A stretch of 64,000 nucleotides of DNA from Acidimicrobilacustris europaeus (lineage in GTDB: Bacteria; Actinomycetota; Acidimicrobiia; Acidimicrobiales; Acidimicrobilacustridaceae), in the NCBI GenBank assembly GCA_965194515.1, contig OZ239146.1:1798001-1862000 (forward strand), in the 5' to 3' direction. The notes under the pieces were generated by a model. That model had not been told where the DNA came from, did no database searches, and worked only from the letters and a program-made list of their open reading frames with translations. Each line of letters begins with the position of its first letter. Position 1 is the stretch's first letter. Position numbers and translations under genes: made by a program. Below, in pieces: positions 25,262-33,398 of this stretch.

Positions 25262-26583
25262 TACTTCAGGAATCCTTCGTAGTTGCGCATCATCAATTGG
25301 CTGTCGATCTGCTTCATCGTCTCGAGGGCAACACCCACGGCGATAAGGATCGAGATACCAGTGAACGACACCTGAGTGCCGGGAAGATACGCAGTCAAGA
25401 TGAAGGAAGGAACAAGAGCAACGGCGGCGATGAACAATGCGCCAGGAAGGGTGATACGGGAAAGAACCTTGGCCAGGTAGCGCTCGGTCTGGGGGCCAGG
25501 ACGAATTCCAGGAATGAAGCCACCCTGCTTACGAAGCTGATCGGCCTGCTTTACCGGATCGAAGGTGATCGCTGTGTAGAAGTAAGCGAAACCAATGATG
25601 AGAAGACCGAAGATGATCATGTGGATCGGAGCACTCGGGTTCACGAGGTTTGAGTTCACCCAGTCCTGCACGGTCTTTCCCCAACCGTCGGTCGGAAGCA
25701 CAAAGCTGAGCAACTGCGGGAGATAGAGCACCGAGCTGGCGAAAATGATCGGGATAACGCCCGATTGGTTCACCTTGAGCGGAATGTAGGTGCTCTGTCC
25801 GCCGTACTGGCGACGTCCCACAACGCGTTTTGCAAACTGAACAGGAATACGACGCTGTCCTTGCTCGACGTACACAATCGCAACGGTGATGAGCGCATAA
25901 CCGGCGAGCACCATGGCGACTGCGATCCAGCTGCCGTTGGCCTTAATCGTTGCCATCTGGCTCGGCAACAACGAAACAACGGAAGCGAAAATCAGCAAGG
26001 ACATGCCGTTGCCGATACCTCGTTGCGTCACGAGTTCACCCATCCACATGAGCAACGCCGTACCCGTTGTAAGGGTAAGGACAATGAGCATCACGCGCGA
26101 CACAGTGAAATCAGGAATGAGATCGATACCAGTTGTATTGCCATTGGTGAGGCCACCACCACCGTTGTGGAAGAGATAGGCCAAACCGGTTGACTGCAAG
26201 ATCGCAATACCGATCGTGACGTAACGAGTCCATTGCGTGATCTTGCGCTGACCGACCGCGCCCATGTTCTGCCATTCCTCGAGTTTCGGAATGACCACAC
26301 CCAGAATCTGCATGATGATCGATGCAGTGATGTACGGCATGATGCCGAGGGCAAAGATTGCGAAGTTGGTGAGACCGCCACCAGAGAAGAGCTTCAAGAA
26401 CGCGAGCACGCCACCCTCATCGGCCTGCGCCTTCAACTGCTTGAGTGCAGACGTGTCGATTCCGGGAACGGGAAGATGAGCGCCGAGTCGATACAGGGCG
26501 ATAATCAGGAACGTGAACAGGACCTTGTTGCGAAGGTCCTGAACCTTGAAGATGTTCTTTAGGTTTGCGAGCACCGAGGTCAC
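25261..26583 (-). CDS. secY: Preprotein translocase subunit SecY
   Basis: 440 residues, the channel of the Sec translocon in the inner membrane. About ten hydrophobic spans; the start KNIFKVQDLRNKVLFTFLII, the plug-region GGGLTNFAIFALGIMPYITASIIMQ and the cytoplasmic loop GIRPGPQTERYL are family marks. Lies between rplO and adk; its partner SecE is at 54330 in this window. Confidence 0.98.
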   Translation of the reverse strand: MTSVLANLKNIFKVQDLRNKVLFTFLIIALYRLGAHLPVPGIDTSALKQLKAQADEGGVLAFLKLFSGGGLTNFAIFALGIMPYITASIIMQILGVVIPKLEEWQNMGAVGQRKITQWTRYVTIGIAILQSTGLAYLFHNGGGGLTNGNTTGIDLIPDFTVSRVMLIVLTLTTGTALLMWMGELVTQRGIGNGMSLLIFASVVSLLPSQMATIKANGSWIAVAMVLAGYALITVAIVYVEQGQRRIPVQFAKRVVGRRQYGGQSTYIPLKVNQSGVIPIIFASSVLYLPQLLSFVLPTDGWGKTVQDWVNSNLVNPSAPIHMIIFGLLIIGFAYFYTAITFDPVKQADQLRKQGGFIPGIRPGPQTERYLAKVLSRITLPGALFIAAVALVPSFILTAYLPGTQVSFTGISILIAVGVALETMKQIDSQLMMRNYEGFLK

Positions 26584-26614
26584 TCCTACCGCTGGCTACG
26601 ACGCCAGCAGTGCA

Positions 26615-27103
26615 TCAGCGGTTTGTGAACTGGTTGCCCTTCGCGGGAGGACGACGCTCGCCCCATGGCAAAGGGATGATTTCGACAGTGCCACCTGCAG
26701 CGGTGATTGCCGCTTCAGCTGACTTCGAGATGGCATGCGCACGAACGGTGACGGGGCGAGAGATTTCTCCACGACCGAGCACCTTCACGAGTGCGCCCTT
26801 GCCAACAAGGCTCTTGCCCAGCAGCGAAACAGGATCGACGATGTCGAGACCTGATTCGTTGATGGAATCAAGGTTGATGGCCTGATATTCCACGCGGAAG
26901 GGGTTGTTGAAGCCACGAAGCTTCGGCACGCGCATGTGCAGAGGCATCTGACCGCCCTCGAAACGAGCGGGGATGGTCGTACGCGCTTTCTGGCCCTTGG
27001 TACCGCGGCCTGCGGTCTTACCGCCCTTGCCACCAATACCGCGGCCGACGCGCTTGCGGCGACGGTTTGAGCCCTCAGCGGGCTTGAGATCATGGATCTT
27101 CAC
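26615..27103 (-). CDS. rplO: 50S ribosomal protein L15
   Basis: 162 residues from GTG 27103 (KIHDLKPAEGSNRRRKRVGR). The Gly-rich GIGGKGGKTAGRGTKGQKAR segment and MRVPKLRGFNNPFRVEY are L15 signatures. The in-frame upstream part to 27166 is rpmD read in another frame. Seven bases separate it from rpmD. Confidence 0.97.
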   Translation of the reverse strand: MKIHDLKPAEGSNRRRKRVGRGIGGKGGKTAGRGTKGQKARTTIPARFEGGQMPLHMRVPKLRGFNNPFRVEYQAINLDSINESGLDIVDPVSLLGKSLVGKGALVKVLGRGEISRPVTVRAHAISKSAEAAITAAGGTVEIIPLPWGERRPPAKGNQFTNR

Positions 27104-27110
27104 GATGTCC

Positions 27111-27311
27111 TCACTTGCCGGTCGAGCCGAGCTCGACCTCTTCAACCGAAATGAGATGCGGGACACGAGCGATCATGCCGCGAATTTCAGGACGGTCGGG
27201 AAGGGTGTTGGTCTTGCCGATGCCACGGAGACCAAGCGCGCGGAGTGTTCCGCGGTGCTTGGGCTTGGTGCCGATCGACGACTTGATCTGGGTGACCTTA
27301 AGTTCTGCCAT
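27111..27311 (-). CDS. rpmD: 50S ribosomal protein L30
   Basis: 66 residues from ATG 27311, overlapping the rpsE stop (TGATG). LKVTQIKSSIGTKPKHRGTL and LGLRGIGKTNTLPD are L30 signatures. The presence of L30 between S5 and L15 is normal. Confidence 0.97.
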   Translation of the reverse strand: MAELKVTQIKSSIGTKPKHRGTLRALGLRGIGKTNTLPDRPEIRGMIARVPHLISVEEVELGSTGK

Positions 27312-27874
27312 CACGCGACCTCATTTGGAACGTGCGGGCCACGCTCGGAAAGCTTGAACGCTTCGAGCATGCCCTTGGGAACGAACTCTTCGGGTGCAAG
27401 TCCACGAAGTCGAGCGACCTCGTTGGGATCCTTGAGACCCTGCAAGCCAGCGATGGTCGCACGAGCCACGTTGATGTGGTTCGAGGAGCCAAGCGACTTA
27501 CAAAGAACGTCGTGGATGCCGGCCTCTTCGAGAATGGCGCGAGCAGCACCACCCGCGATCACACCGGTACCAGGAGCAGCGGGCTGAATCAGCACGCGTC
27601 CGGCGCCCATGCGTCCGACGATTGGGTGAGTGACGGTTGATCCGGCCAACGGCACCTTGAACAGGTTCTTGCGAGCCTCTTCGGTGCCCTTCTGGATGGC
27701 CAGTGGAACTTCCTTGGCCTTGCCATAACCGAGACCGACGTGTCCAGCACCGTCGCCGATCACCACGAGAGCGGTGAACGAGAAACGACGACCGCCCTTG
27801 ACGACCTTGGCAACTCGGTTGATGTTGATCACGCGTGACTCGCGAAGTGCGAGAGCGTCAGCGTTGAGGGCCAT
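27311..27874 (-). CDS. rpsE: 30S ribosomal protein S5
   Basis: 187 residues. The double-stranded RNA-binding region (VVKGGRRFSFTALVVIGDG) and GAGRVLIQPAAPGTGVIAGG are diagnostic. The segment RRFSFTALV is where spectinomycin-resistance changes occur in other bacteria; nothing unusual is seen. It overlaps the rplR stop by one base. Confidence 0.98.
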   Translation of the reverse strand: MALNADALALRESRVININRVAKVVKGGRRFSFTALVVIGDGAGHVGLGYGKAKEVPLAIQKGTEEARKNLFKVPLAGSTVTHPIVGRMGAGRVLIQPAAPGTGVIAGGAARAILEEAGIHDVLCKSLGSSNHINVARATIAGLQGLKDPNEVARLRGLAPEEFVPKGMLEAFKLSERGPHVPNEVA

Positions 27875-28239
27875 CAGAACTCCAGTCCAGCTTCTCGGGC
27901 GGCATCGGCAACAGCAGCGACACGACCGTGGTAGAGGAATCCACCGCGATCGAACACCACCTTGTCGATACCCGCAGCCTTCGCACGCTCAGCAAGAAGC
28001 TTGCCGACCGCGGTTGCTGCAGCGATGTTGCTGGTGCCGCTAGCGGCGACACCGGTTTCCACCGATGACGCAGCGGCGATGGTGCGGCCGCTGATGTCGT
28101 CGATGATCTGTGCGTTGATGTGGCGATTGGATCGGTAGACCGCCATACGTGGACGCGCTGCGGTGCCACGCACCTGCTTGCGTACTCGACGGTGACGACG
28201 GATTCGCGCGTCGCGCTTTTGCTGTGCTTTGTCGCTCAT
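27874..28239 (-). CDS. rplR: 50S ribosomal protein L18
   Basis: 121 residues. RIRRHRRVRKQVRGTAARPR, VYRSNRHINAQIIDD and FDRGGFLYHGRVAAVADAAR are L18 motifs; with L5 it binds 5S rRNA. Two bases after rplF. Confidence 0.98.
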   Translation of the reverse strand: MSDKAQQKRDARIRRHRRVRKQVRGTAARPRMAVYRSNRHINAQIIDDISGRTIAAASSVETGVAASGTSNIAAATAVGKLLAERAKAAGIDKVVFDRGGFLYHGRVAAVADAAREAGLEF

Positions 28240-28241
28240 GT

Positions 28242-28781
28242 CTACTTACCTGCCTTGCCGGCCTTGCGGGCAACGTATTCGCCCTTGTACCGGACACCCT
28301 TGCCCTTGTAAGGCTCGGGCTTGCGGATTGCACGGATGTCAGCGGCGACCTGACCAACAGTTTCCTTGTCGGTGCCCTTGACCAGAATTTGGGTCGGTGC
28401 GGGAACCTCGAAGGTGATGCCGGCCGGAGCAACAACGCTTACCGGGTGACTGAAACCAAGTGCGAGGTCGAGCGCAGTGTCGCCCTTCGCTGTAGCGCGG
28501 TAACCGACGCCGATGATTTCAAGTTCCTTGGTGAAGCCTGCGCTTACGCCAATGACCATGTTGTTAACGAGCGAGCGAACCAGGCCGTGGAGTGCACGGT
28601 TCTGACGTTCGTCGTTGGGACGTTCGACGATGAGTTCGGTACCTTCCTGACGGATGGTGATCTCACCGGGAATGTCGCGTTCAAGTGTTCCCTTGGAGCC
28701 CTTCACGGAAATGTGCTGACCAGCGATCGAAACCTCGACGCCAGCCGGAACCGCGATAGGAGCGCGTCCTACTCGTGACAT
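28242..28781 (-). CDS. rplF: 50S ribosomal protein L6
   Basis: 179 residues, two L6 repeats. SRVGRAPIAVPAGVEV at the start and RKPEPYKGKGVRYKGEYV near the end are signatures. Nine bases downstream of rpsH. Confidence 0.98.
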   Translation of the reverse strand: MSRVGRAPIAVPAGVEVSIAGQHISVKGSKGTLERDIPGEITIRQEGTELIVERPNDERQNRALHGLVRSLVNNMVIGVSAGFTKELEIIGVGYRATAKGDTALDLALGFSHPVSVVAPAGITFEVPAPTQILVKGTDKETVGQVAADIRAIRKPEPYKGKGVRYKGEYVARKAGKAGK

Positions 28782-28790
28782 GTCAGCCCC

Positions 28791-29195
28791 TTACCAAACG
28801 AAGCACAGGATCTCGCCGCCCATGCGACGCTTACGCGCCTCACGGTCGGTCATCAGACCCTGACTGGTGGACAGGACAGCGACACCCAATCCGCCAAGAA
28901 CCCGAGGGATCTTGTCGGCCTTGATGTACACACGGAGGCCCGGCTTCGACACGCGCTTGACACCAGAGATGACGCGCTTGCGTTCGGGCGAGTACTTCAT
29001 GGTGACGGTGAGGACAGAACCAGGACGGTTCGGGTCGTCAGCGATGGTGAAGCTCTCGATGTAACCCTCGGCAAGGAGGAGTTGTGCGAGTGCTTCTTTC
29101 ACCTTTGAGGATGGCATGCGTACCTCATCGTGCATCGCGGTGTTCGCGTTGCGGATGCGGGTGAGCATGTCGGCGATGGGATCTGTCATTGTCAT
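28791..29195 (-). CDS. rpsH: 30S ribosomal protein S8
   Basis: 134 residues from ATG 29195 (MTDPIADMLTRIRNANTAMHD after two more residues), preceded by GGGGAGG at good spacing; ATG 29189 is a close alternative. The C-terminal VLSTSQGLMTDREARKRRMGG is typical. In-frame codons upstream to 29339 are rpsN read-through. Confidence 0.98.
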   Translation of the reverse strand: MTMTDPIADMLTRIRNANTAMHDEVRMPSSKVKEALAQLLLAEGYIESFTIADDPNRPGSVLTVTMKYSPERKRVISGVKRVSKPGLRVYIKADKIPRVLGGLGVAVLSTSQGLMTDREARKRRMGGEILCFVW

Positions 29196-29208
29196 GTCGT
29201 CGCCTCCC

Positions 29209-29394
29209 CTACCAGCTGGCCTTTTTGAGACCAGGAATTTCGCCAGCGTGTCCGAGTTCGCGCAAGCAAATACGGCACAGCTGGAACTTGCGGTACACAG
29301 CACGAGGCCGTCCGCACTTCTGGCAACGGGTGTAGCCACGGACCTTGAACTTCGGGGTCTGACGTTGCTTATTAACGAGCGCCTTTTTAGCCAT
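29209..29394 (-). CDS. rpsN: 30S ribosomal protein S14, zinc type (type Z)
   Basis: 61 residues with two CxxC pairs (RCQKCGR and LCRICLREL) that bind zinc: the short primary form found in the spc operon of actinobacteria. It ends GLKKASW as usual. The ATG at 29394 overlaps the rplE stop. Confidence 0.98.
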   Translation of the reverse strand: MAKKALVNKQRQTPKFKVRGYTRCQKCGRPRAVYRKFQLCRICLRELGHAGEIPGLKKASW

Positions 29395-29966
29395 TACTGC
29401 TGCCCCTCACGCTTGAACGGGAAGCCGAAAGCATCGAGCAGGGCTTTGCCCTCGGCATTGGTCTTGGCAGTGGTCACGATGGTGATGTCGAAGCCGCGGG
29501 GGCCGTCGACCTTGTCGTAATCGATCTCCGGGAACATGAGCTGTTCAGGAAGACCAAAGGTGTAGTTGCCGTGTCCGTCAAAGGACTTCGGTGACAATCC
29601 ACGGAAATCGCGGATACGGGGAATCGCCAGGCTGATGAGCCGGTCGAAGAATTCCCACATCCGATCGCCGCGAAGTGTGACCTTCACACCAATGGCATTG
29701 CCCTCACGCAGTTTGAAACCGGCGATGGACTTCTTGGCCTTGGTCACGATGACCTTCTGGCCGGTGATCAGCTCGAGGTCGCGCACGGCACCGTCGATCA
29801 GTGATGACTGAGCGAGTGCCTTGCCGACGCCGGAGTTGATCACGATCTTCTCGAAACGAGGGACCTGCATAATGTTGCCGAGTTCGAGCGTGTCCTTGAG
29901 TTGGACACGGATCTCATCGTTGTAGCGGGTCTTGAGACGAGGAATCGTTGTGGTTGCGGTGCTCAT
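29394..29966 (-). CDS. rplE: 50S ribosomal protein L5
   Basis: 190 residues from ATG 29966, overlapping the rplX stop by four bases (ATGA). VPRFEKIVINSGVGKALAQS, TGQKVIVTKAKKSIAGFKLR and FPEIDYDKVDGPRGFDITI are L5 signatures. Binds 5S rRNA and contacts S13. Confidence 0.98.
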   Translation of the reverse strand: MSTATTTIPRLKTRYNDEIRVQLKDTLELGNIMQVPRFEKIVINSGVGKALAQSSLIDGAVRDLELITGQKVIVTKAKKSIAGFKLREGNAIGVKVTLRGDRMWEFFDRLISLAIPRIRDFRGLSPKSFDGHGNYTFGLPEQLMFPEIDYDKVDGPRGFDITIVTTAKTNAEGKALLDAFGFPFKREGQQ

Positions 29967-30274
29967 GCGAGGTCTCCTTCGCACTTGCGGCAGATCCGGA
30001 CCTTGGTGCCATCGGCCTCGAAGCGGTAGCCGATACGAGTCGGCTTGCCGCACGAGTTGCAAACGATGGCGACGTTGGAAGCCGGAATTGGCATCTCTTT
30101 GTCGATGATGCCGCCGGTGTTGGTCTGGCTAACGGGCTTCTGATGCTTCTTGGCGATGTTGACACCATCGACGATGACCTTTCCCTTTTCGGGAATGGAT
30201 CGAGTGACGGTACCGGTCTTGCCGCGGTCCTTACCGGACAGCACCTGAACGCGGTCGCCCTTGCGGATTTTCAT
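29963..30274 (-). CDS. rplX: 50S ribosomal protein L24
   Basis: 103 residues with a KOW motif (KIRKGDRVQVLSGKDRGKTG). The later CNSCGKPTRIGYRF and CRKCEGDL form two CxxC pairs, a probable zinc site seen in some L24 proteins. The start is ATG 30274, overlapping the rplN stop (TGATG); a GTG one codon upstream is less likely. Confidence 0.97.
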   Translation of the reverse strand: MKIRKGDRVQVLSGKDRGKTGTVTRSIPEKGKVIVDGVNIAKKHQKPVSQTNTGGIIDKEMPIPASNVAIVCNSCGKPTRIGYRFEADGTKVRICRKCEGDLA

Positions 30275-30642
30275 CACAACACCTCCGGGGCGAGCGAGAC
30301 GATTCGCATGAACTTCTTGTCACGCAGCTCGCGACCGACTGGGCCGAAGATGCGAGTGCCACGCGGAAGCAAGTTGTCATTGATCAGAACTGCAGCGTTC
30401 TCGTCGAACTTGATATAGGAACCGTCTGGACGACGCTTTTCCTTCTTGACGCGAACGACGACGCACTTGACGACGTCGCCCTTCTTGACGCCGGCGCCGG
30501 GGATGGCGTCCTTGACCGTGGCGACAAAGATGTCACCGATCGAGGCGTAACGGCGACGCGTGCCACCAAGAACCTTGATGCAAAGAACTTCCTTCGCACC
30601 ACTGTTGTCGGCAACCCGAAGTCGGGATTCTTGCTGGATCAT
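30274..30642 (-). CDS. rplN: 50S ribosomal protein L14
   Basis: 122 residues, one of the most conserved ribosomal proteins: MIQQESRLRVADNSGAKEVL, GDVVKCVVVRVKKEKRRPDG, NLLPRGTRIFGPVGRELR. Overlaps the rpsQ stop by four bases. Confidence 0.98.
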   Translation of the reverse strand: MIQQESRLRVADNSGAKEVLCIKVLGGTRRRYASIGDIFVATVKDAIPGAGVKKGDVVKCVVVRVKKEKRRPDGSYIKFDENAAVLINDNLLPRGTRIFGPVGRELRDKKFMRIVSLAPEVL

Positions 30643-30917
30643 CGTGCACGCTCCAGGACATCAAGGACACGCCAGCGCTTCGTCTTCGAAAGCGGACGGG
30701 TCTCTTGCACGCGAACCTTGTCGCCGACGTTGAGATCGTTGGTCTCGTCGTGGACGTACAGCTTGTTCGTGCGCTGAACGGTCTTGTTGTAGCGAGGGTG
30801 ACGCACGCGGTCGGTCACAGTGACGACTGCGGTCTTGTCCATGGACGTCGAAACGACCGTTCCCTCACGGATCTTGCGCGGATTGGCGCGCTCAGTGGCC
30901 GTAGTTTCCTCAGCCAT
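30639..30917 (-). CDS. rpsQ: 30S ribosomal protein S17
   Basis: 92 residues. REGTVVSTSMDKTAVVTVTD and KLYVHDETNDLNVGDKVRVQ, then TRPLSKTKRWRVLDVLERA, are S17 motifs. A short Thr/Glu-rich N-terminal segment (EETTATERAN) precedes the core. Overlaps the rpmC stop by one base. Confidence 0.98.
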   Translation of the reverse strand: MAEETTATERANPRKIREGTVVSTSMDKTAVVTVTDRVRHPRYNKTVQRTNKLYVHDETNDLNVGDKVRVQETRPLSKTKRWRVLDVLERAR

Positions 30918-31150
30918 TAGGCGTTCTCCTCGTTCTTCGACAGCGCTTCGGCTGCGGCGATCTCGCGGGTACGCAATTCAGTGTTGATTTGAGCAACATG
31001 CTTGCGGACCACACCGAGACGTGCGGTGTTGTCGAGCTGACCGGTGACATGCTGGAAGCGAAGGTTGAAAAGTTCTTCCTTTGCCGATGCCAACTTGTCG
31101 AGCAGTTCGCCGTCGCTGACATCGCGGAGTGATTCTTTGGTCTTTGCCAT
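30917..31150 (-). CDS. rpmC: 50S ribosomal protein L29
   Basis: 77 residues, two helices: SLRDVSDGELLDKLASAKEE, then LFNLRFQHVTGQLDNTAR. Sits by the exit tunnel. Coupled to rplP by a one-base overlap. Confidence 0.97.
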   Translation of the reverse strand: MAKTKESLRDVSDGELLDKLASAKEELFNLRFQHVTGQLDNTARLGVVRKHVAQINTELRTREIAAAEALSKNEENA

Positions 31151-31566
31151 TAGAAGGACTCCTCACGAGCAACGAAGCGAGCCTTGATCGGCAGCTTCTG
31201 GATGGCCCGGTTGATTGCCTCGCGGGCAACCTCGGGGTCGTTGTAGGACAGTTCGAACATGATGCGACCGGGCTTGACCACGGCAACCCAACGTTCGGGG
31301 TTTCCCTTGCCAGAACCCATGCGGGTTTCGGCGGGCTTCTGAGTGACGGGCTTGTCTGGGAACACGTTGATCCAGACCTTGCCACCACGCTTGATATGAC
31401 GAGTCATCGCAATACGGGCGGCCTCGATCTGACGGGCAGTGATCCAACCCGGCTCGAGTGCCTGGATGCCGTAGTCACCAAACGTGACTTCAGTTCCACC
31501 CTTGGCTTGACCCTTCATACGACCGCGCTGTTGCTTGCGGTGCTTGACCTTCTTAGGCATCAACAT
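31150..31566 (-). CDS. rplP: 50S ribosomal protein L16
   Basis: 138 residues, starting with the usual MLMPKKVKHRKQQRGRMKGQ. EPGWITARQIEAARIAMTRH, KVWINVFPDKPVTQKPAETR and MGSGKG follow. Two bases after the rpsC stop; ATG 31566 is preferred over the third-codon ATG because the L16 family starts with MLMPK. Confidence 0.98.
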   Translation of the reverse strand: MLMPKKVKHRKQQRGRMKGQAKGGTEVTFGDYGIQALEPGWITARQIEAARIAMTRHIKRGGKVWINVFPDKPVTQKPAETRMGSGKGNPERWVAVVKPGRIMFELSYNDPEVAREAINRAIQKLPIKARFVAREESF

Positions 31567-31568
31567 GT

Positions 31569-32471
31569 TCAGTCACCATCCCCGGGACGGAAGTGCGGGG
31601 TTTCGTGGTGCTGGCGAGTTGAACGCTCGATCTCTTCTTCCTCGGCGAGCAGGCGCTCGAGCTCGGGATCGGCTTCCTTCACCAGCGGAGTTGCTTCGAT
31701 GTCTTCAATCATTTCCGAATCGGCATCGCGCTTGCGACCCGCAGCTGATGACACAACCTTGCGGGGACGAGCGTCACCGGAAGGTTCACCAACAGCCATT
31801 GCGGCTTCGCGAGTGGCCTTGTCGTCAAGCACGCTCTTGTAGGGAAGGATGTCGCCCTTGTAGAGCCACACCTTCACGCCAATGCGACCGTAAGTGGTCT
31901 TTGCTTCACGGAATCCGTAGTCGATGTCAGCGCGAAGCGTGTGCAACGGCACCCGACCTTCGCGGTACCACTCGGTGCGTGACATTTCAGCGCCACCAAG
32001 ACGACCCGAGCACTGCACGCGGATGCCGAGGACACCAGCCTTCTGTGCGTTCTGCACGGCGCGTTTCATGGCACGTCGGAATGCGACACGACCAGCAAGC
32101 TGATCGGCAACACCCTGCGCGATCAGAGCAGCGTCGAGTTCGGGCTGCTTGATCTCCTGGATGTTGAGCTGCACCTTGTTGTTGCCAGAGATTTCGGTGA
32201 GGCCAGCACGGAGACGATCGGCTTCAGCACCACGACGACCGATGACGATGCCGGGACGAGCGGTGTGCACGTCGACACGAAGACGGTCGCGTGTGCGCTC
32301 GATCTCGACACGACTGATCGCGGCATGCGGCAGCTGCGTCATGAGGTAATCGCGGATCTTCCAATCCTGGATGAGATTGTCGGAGTACTCGCGACGATCG
32401 GCAAACCAACGCGACTTCCAGTCGGTGGTCACGCCGAGGCGGAACCCGTACGGGTTGACCTTCTGACCCAT
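31569..32471 (-). CDS. rpsC: 30S ribosomal protein S3 with extended acidic tail
   Basis: 300 residues; E. coli S3 has 233. The KH domain (ARPGIVIGRRGAEADRLRAG) and the C-terminal domain (RAMKRAVQNAQKAGVLGIRV, GRLGGAEMSRTEWYREG, GVKVWLYKGD) are standard. From about residue 230 a charged tail follows, ending with a Glu-rich helix (DPELERLLAEEEEIERSTRQ). Actinobacterial S3 proteins often carry such tails, so this is a variation rather than a fusion. Overlaps rplV by one base. Confidence 0.97.
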   Translation of the reverse strand: MGQKVNPYGFRLGVTTDWKSRWFADRREYSDNLIQDWKIRDYLMTQLPHAAISRVEIERTRDRLRVDVHTARPGIVIGRRGAEADRLRAGLTEISGNNKVQLNIQEIKQPELDAALIAQGVADQLAGRVAFRRAMKRAVQNAQKAGVLGIRVQCSGRLGGAEMSRTEWYREGRVPLHTLRADIDYGFREAKTTYGRIGVKVWLYKGDILPYKSVLDDKATREAAMAVGEPSGDARPRKVVSSAAGRKRDADSEMIEDIEATPLVKEADPELERLLAEEEEIERSTRQHHETPHFRPGDGD

Positions 32472-33109
32472 CAGTCTTCCTTCCCGTCGGTCTCGACGGC
32501 TTCGTCGGCTACTGCGTCGTCAACAACCACTGCTTCTACGTGGTCATGATCGTGGTCATGATCGTGATCGTGATCATCTTCGTGGTCATGATCATGATCG
32601 TGATCAGAATCTTCTTCGACCTTGCGCTCGGCCTTGGCCTGACGGCTGCGAGCAACTCGTTCACGACGGGCTTCGGCAGCAGCGCGTCCACCAGAGACAC
32701 GACCGCTTGCTGCTTCGCGTTCACGAAGCTTCTCAAGATCGTCGGCGGACAAACGGCTCACGATGATCGTGATGTGACAGGTGCGCTTACGAATGCGGGT
32801 GGCGCGGCCACGAGCACGGGGGCGCCAGCGCTTGAGCGTCGGGCCTTCGTCAGCGAAACATGCCGAGACGAACAGTTCGTCGGCGGGGATCTGGTTGTTG
32901 TGCTCGGCGTTAGCGATTGCTGACTCGAGGCACTTCAGAACAACGCGAGCGATATCGCGTTCGGCCATTTCGAGCACCTCAAGTGCTCGGGCTACCGGTA
33001 GTCCGCGGATGAGATCGAGGATCTCACGGGCCTTGTACGCCGATGAACGGACGTACTTGACCTCGGCGCGCACGCCCGGACGCTCGTTGGTCTTCGCACC
33101 GAAGGCCAT
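32471..33109 (-). CDS. rplV: 50S ribosomal protein L22 with His-Asp repeat tail
   Basis: 212 residues, nearly twice the usual length of about 115. Residues 1-125 are normal L22 (VKYVRSSAYKAREILDLIRG, LPVARALEVLEM, RRWRPRARGRATRIRKRTCHI-type tunnel hairpin). A basic helix (RRERVARSRQAKAERK) follows, then a run of alternating Asp-His (about 169-190, ten His), then an acidic end rich in Val, Asp and Glu. Tails on actinobacterial L22 are known in general, but a His-Asp array suggests metal binding. The DNA repeat is listed separately. One-base overlaps join it to rpsS and rpsC. Confidence 0.96.
   Translation of the reverse strand: MAFGAKTNERPGVRAEVKYVRSSAYKAREILDLIRGLPVARALEVLEMAERDIARVVLKCLESAIANAEHNNQIPADELFVSACFADEGPTLKRWRPRARGRATRIRKRTCHITIIVSRLSADDLEKLREREAASGRVSGGRAAAEARRERVARSRQAKAERKVEEDSDHDHDHDHEDDHDHDHDHDHDHVEAVVVDDAVADEAVETDGKED
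32536..32606 (-). repeat. Hexanucleotide-type repeat coding the His-Asp tail of L22
   Basis: Imperfect 6-base units alternating CAT/CAC (His) with GAT/GAC (Asp); on the plus strand they read as runs of atcatg, atcgtg and gtggtc. The tract holds many GATC palindromes. Because the unit is a multiple of three, slippage would change the number of His-Asp pairs without shifting the frame. Confidence 0.85.
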
Positions 33110-33387
33110 CAGCGGCGTCCCTTCTTCTCTTGACCAGCGTGGAACCTGAAGGTTCGCGTCGGGGCGAACTCACCAAGCTTGTGGCCGACCATTGCCTCGG
33201 TGACATACACCGGGACGTGCTTGCGTCCGTCGTGGACGGCCATGGTGTGGCCAACCATTTCGGGGATGATCGTCGAACGACGAGACCAGGTCTTGATGAC
33301 CTTCTTCTCGTTCGTTTCGTTGAGTGCGTCGACCTTCTTGAGAAGATGGTCGTCGACAAACGGACCCTTTTTGAGGCTGCGAGGCAT
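33109..33387 (-). CDS. rpsS: 30S ribosomal protein S19
   Basis: 92 residues from ATG 33387 (PRSLKKGPFVDDHLLKKVDA). WSRRSTIIPEMVGHTMAVHD and KLGEFAPTRTFRFH are S19 motifs. Upstream in-frame codons belong to rplB read in another frame. It follows rplB by 11 bases. Confidence 0.98.
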   Translation of the reverse strand: MPRSLKKGPFVDDHLLKKVDALNETNEKKVIKTWSRRSTIIPEMVGHTMAVHDGRKHVPVYVTEAMVGHKLGEFAPTRTFRFHAGQEKKGRR

Positions 33388-33398
33388 TTCGTCCTCTC

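Noticed and set aside
32536..32606. CRISPR or integration-site repeat in the GATC-rich tract
   Set aside because: The units are 6 bases, in frame, and encode His-Asp at the end of L22. There are no spacers or repeats of CRISPR size anywhere in the window.
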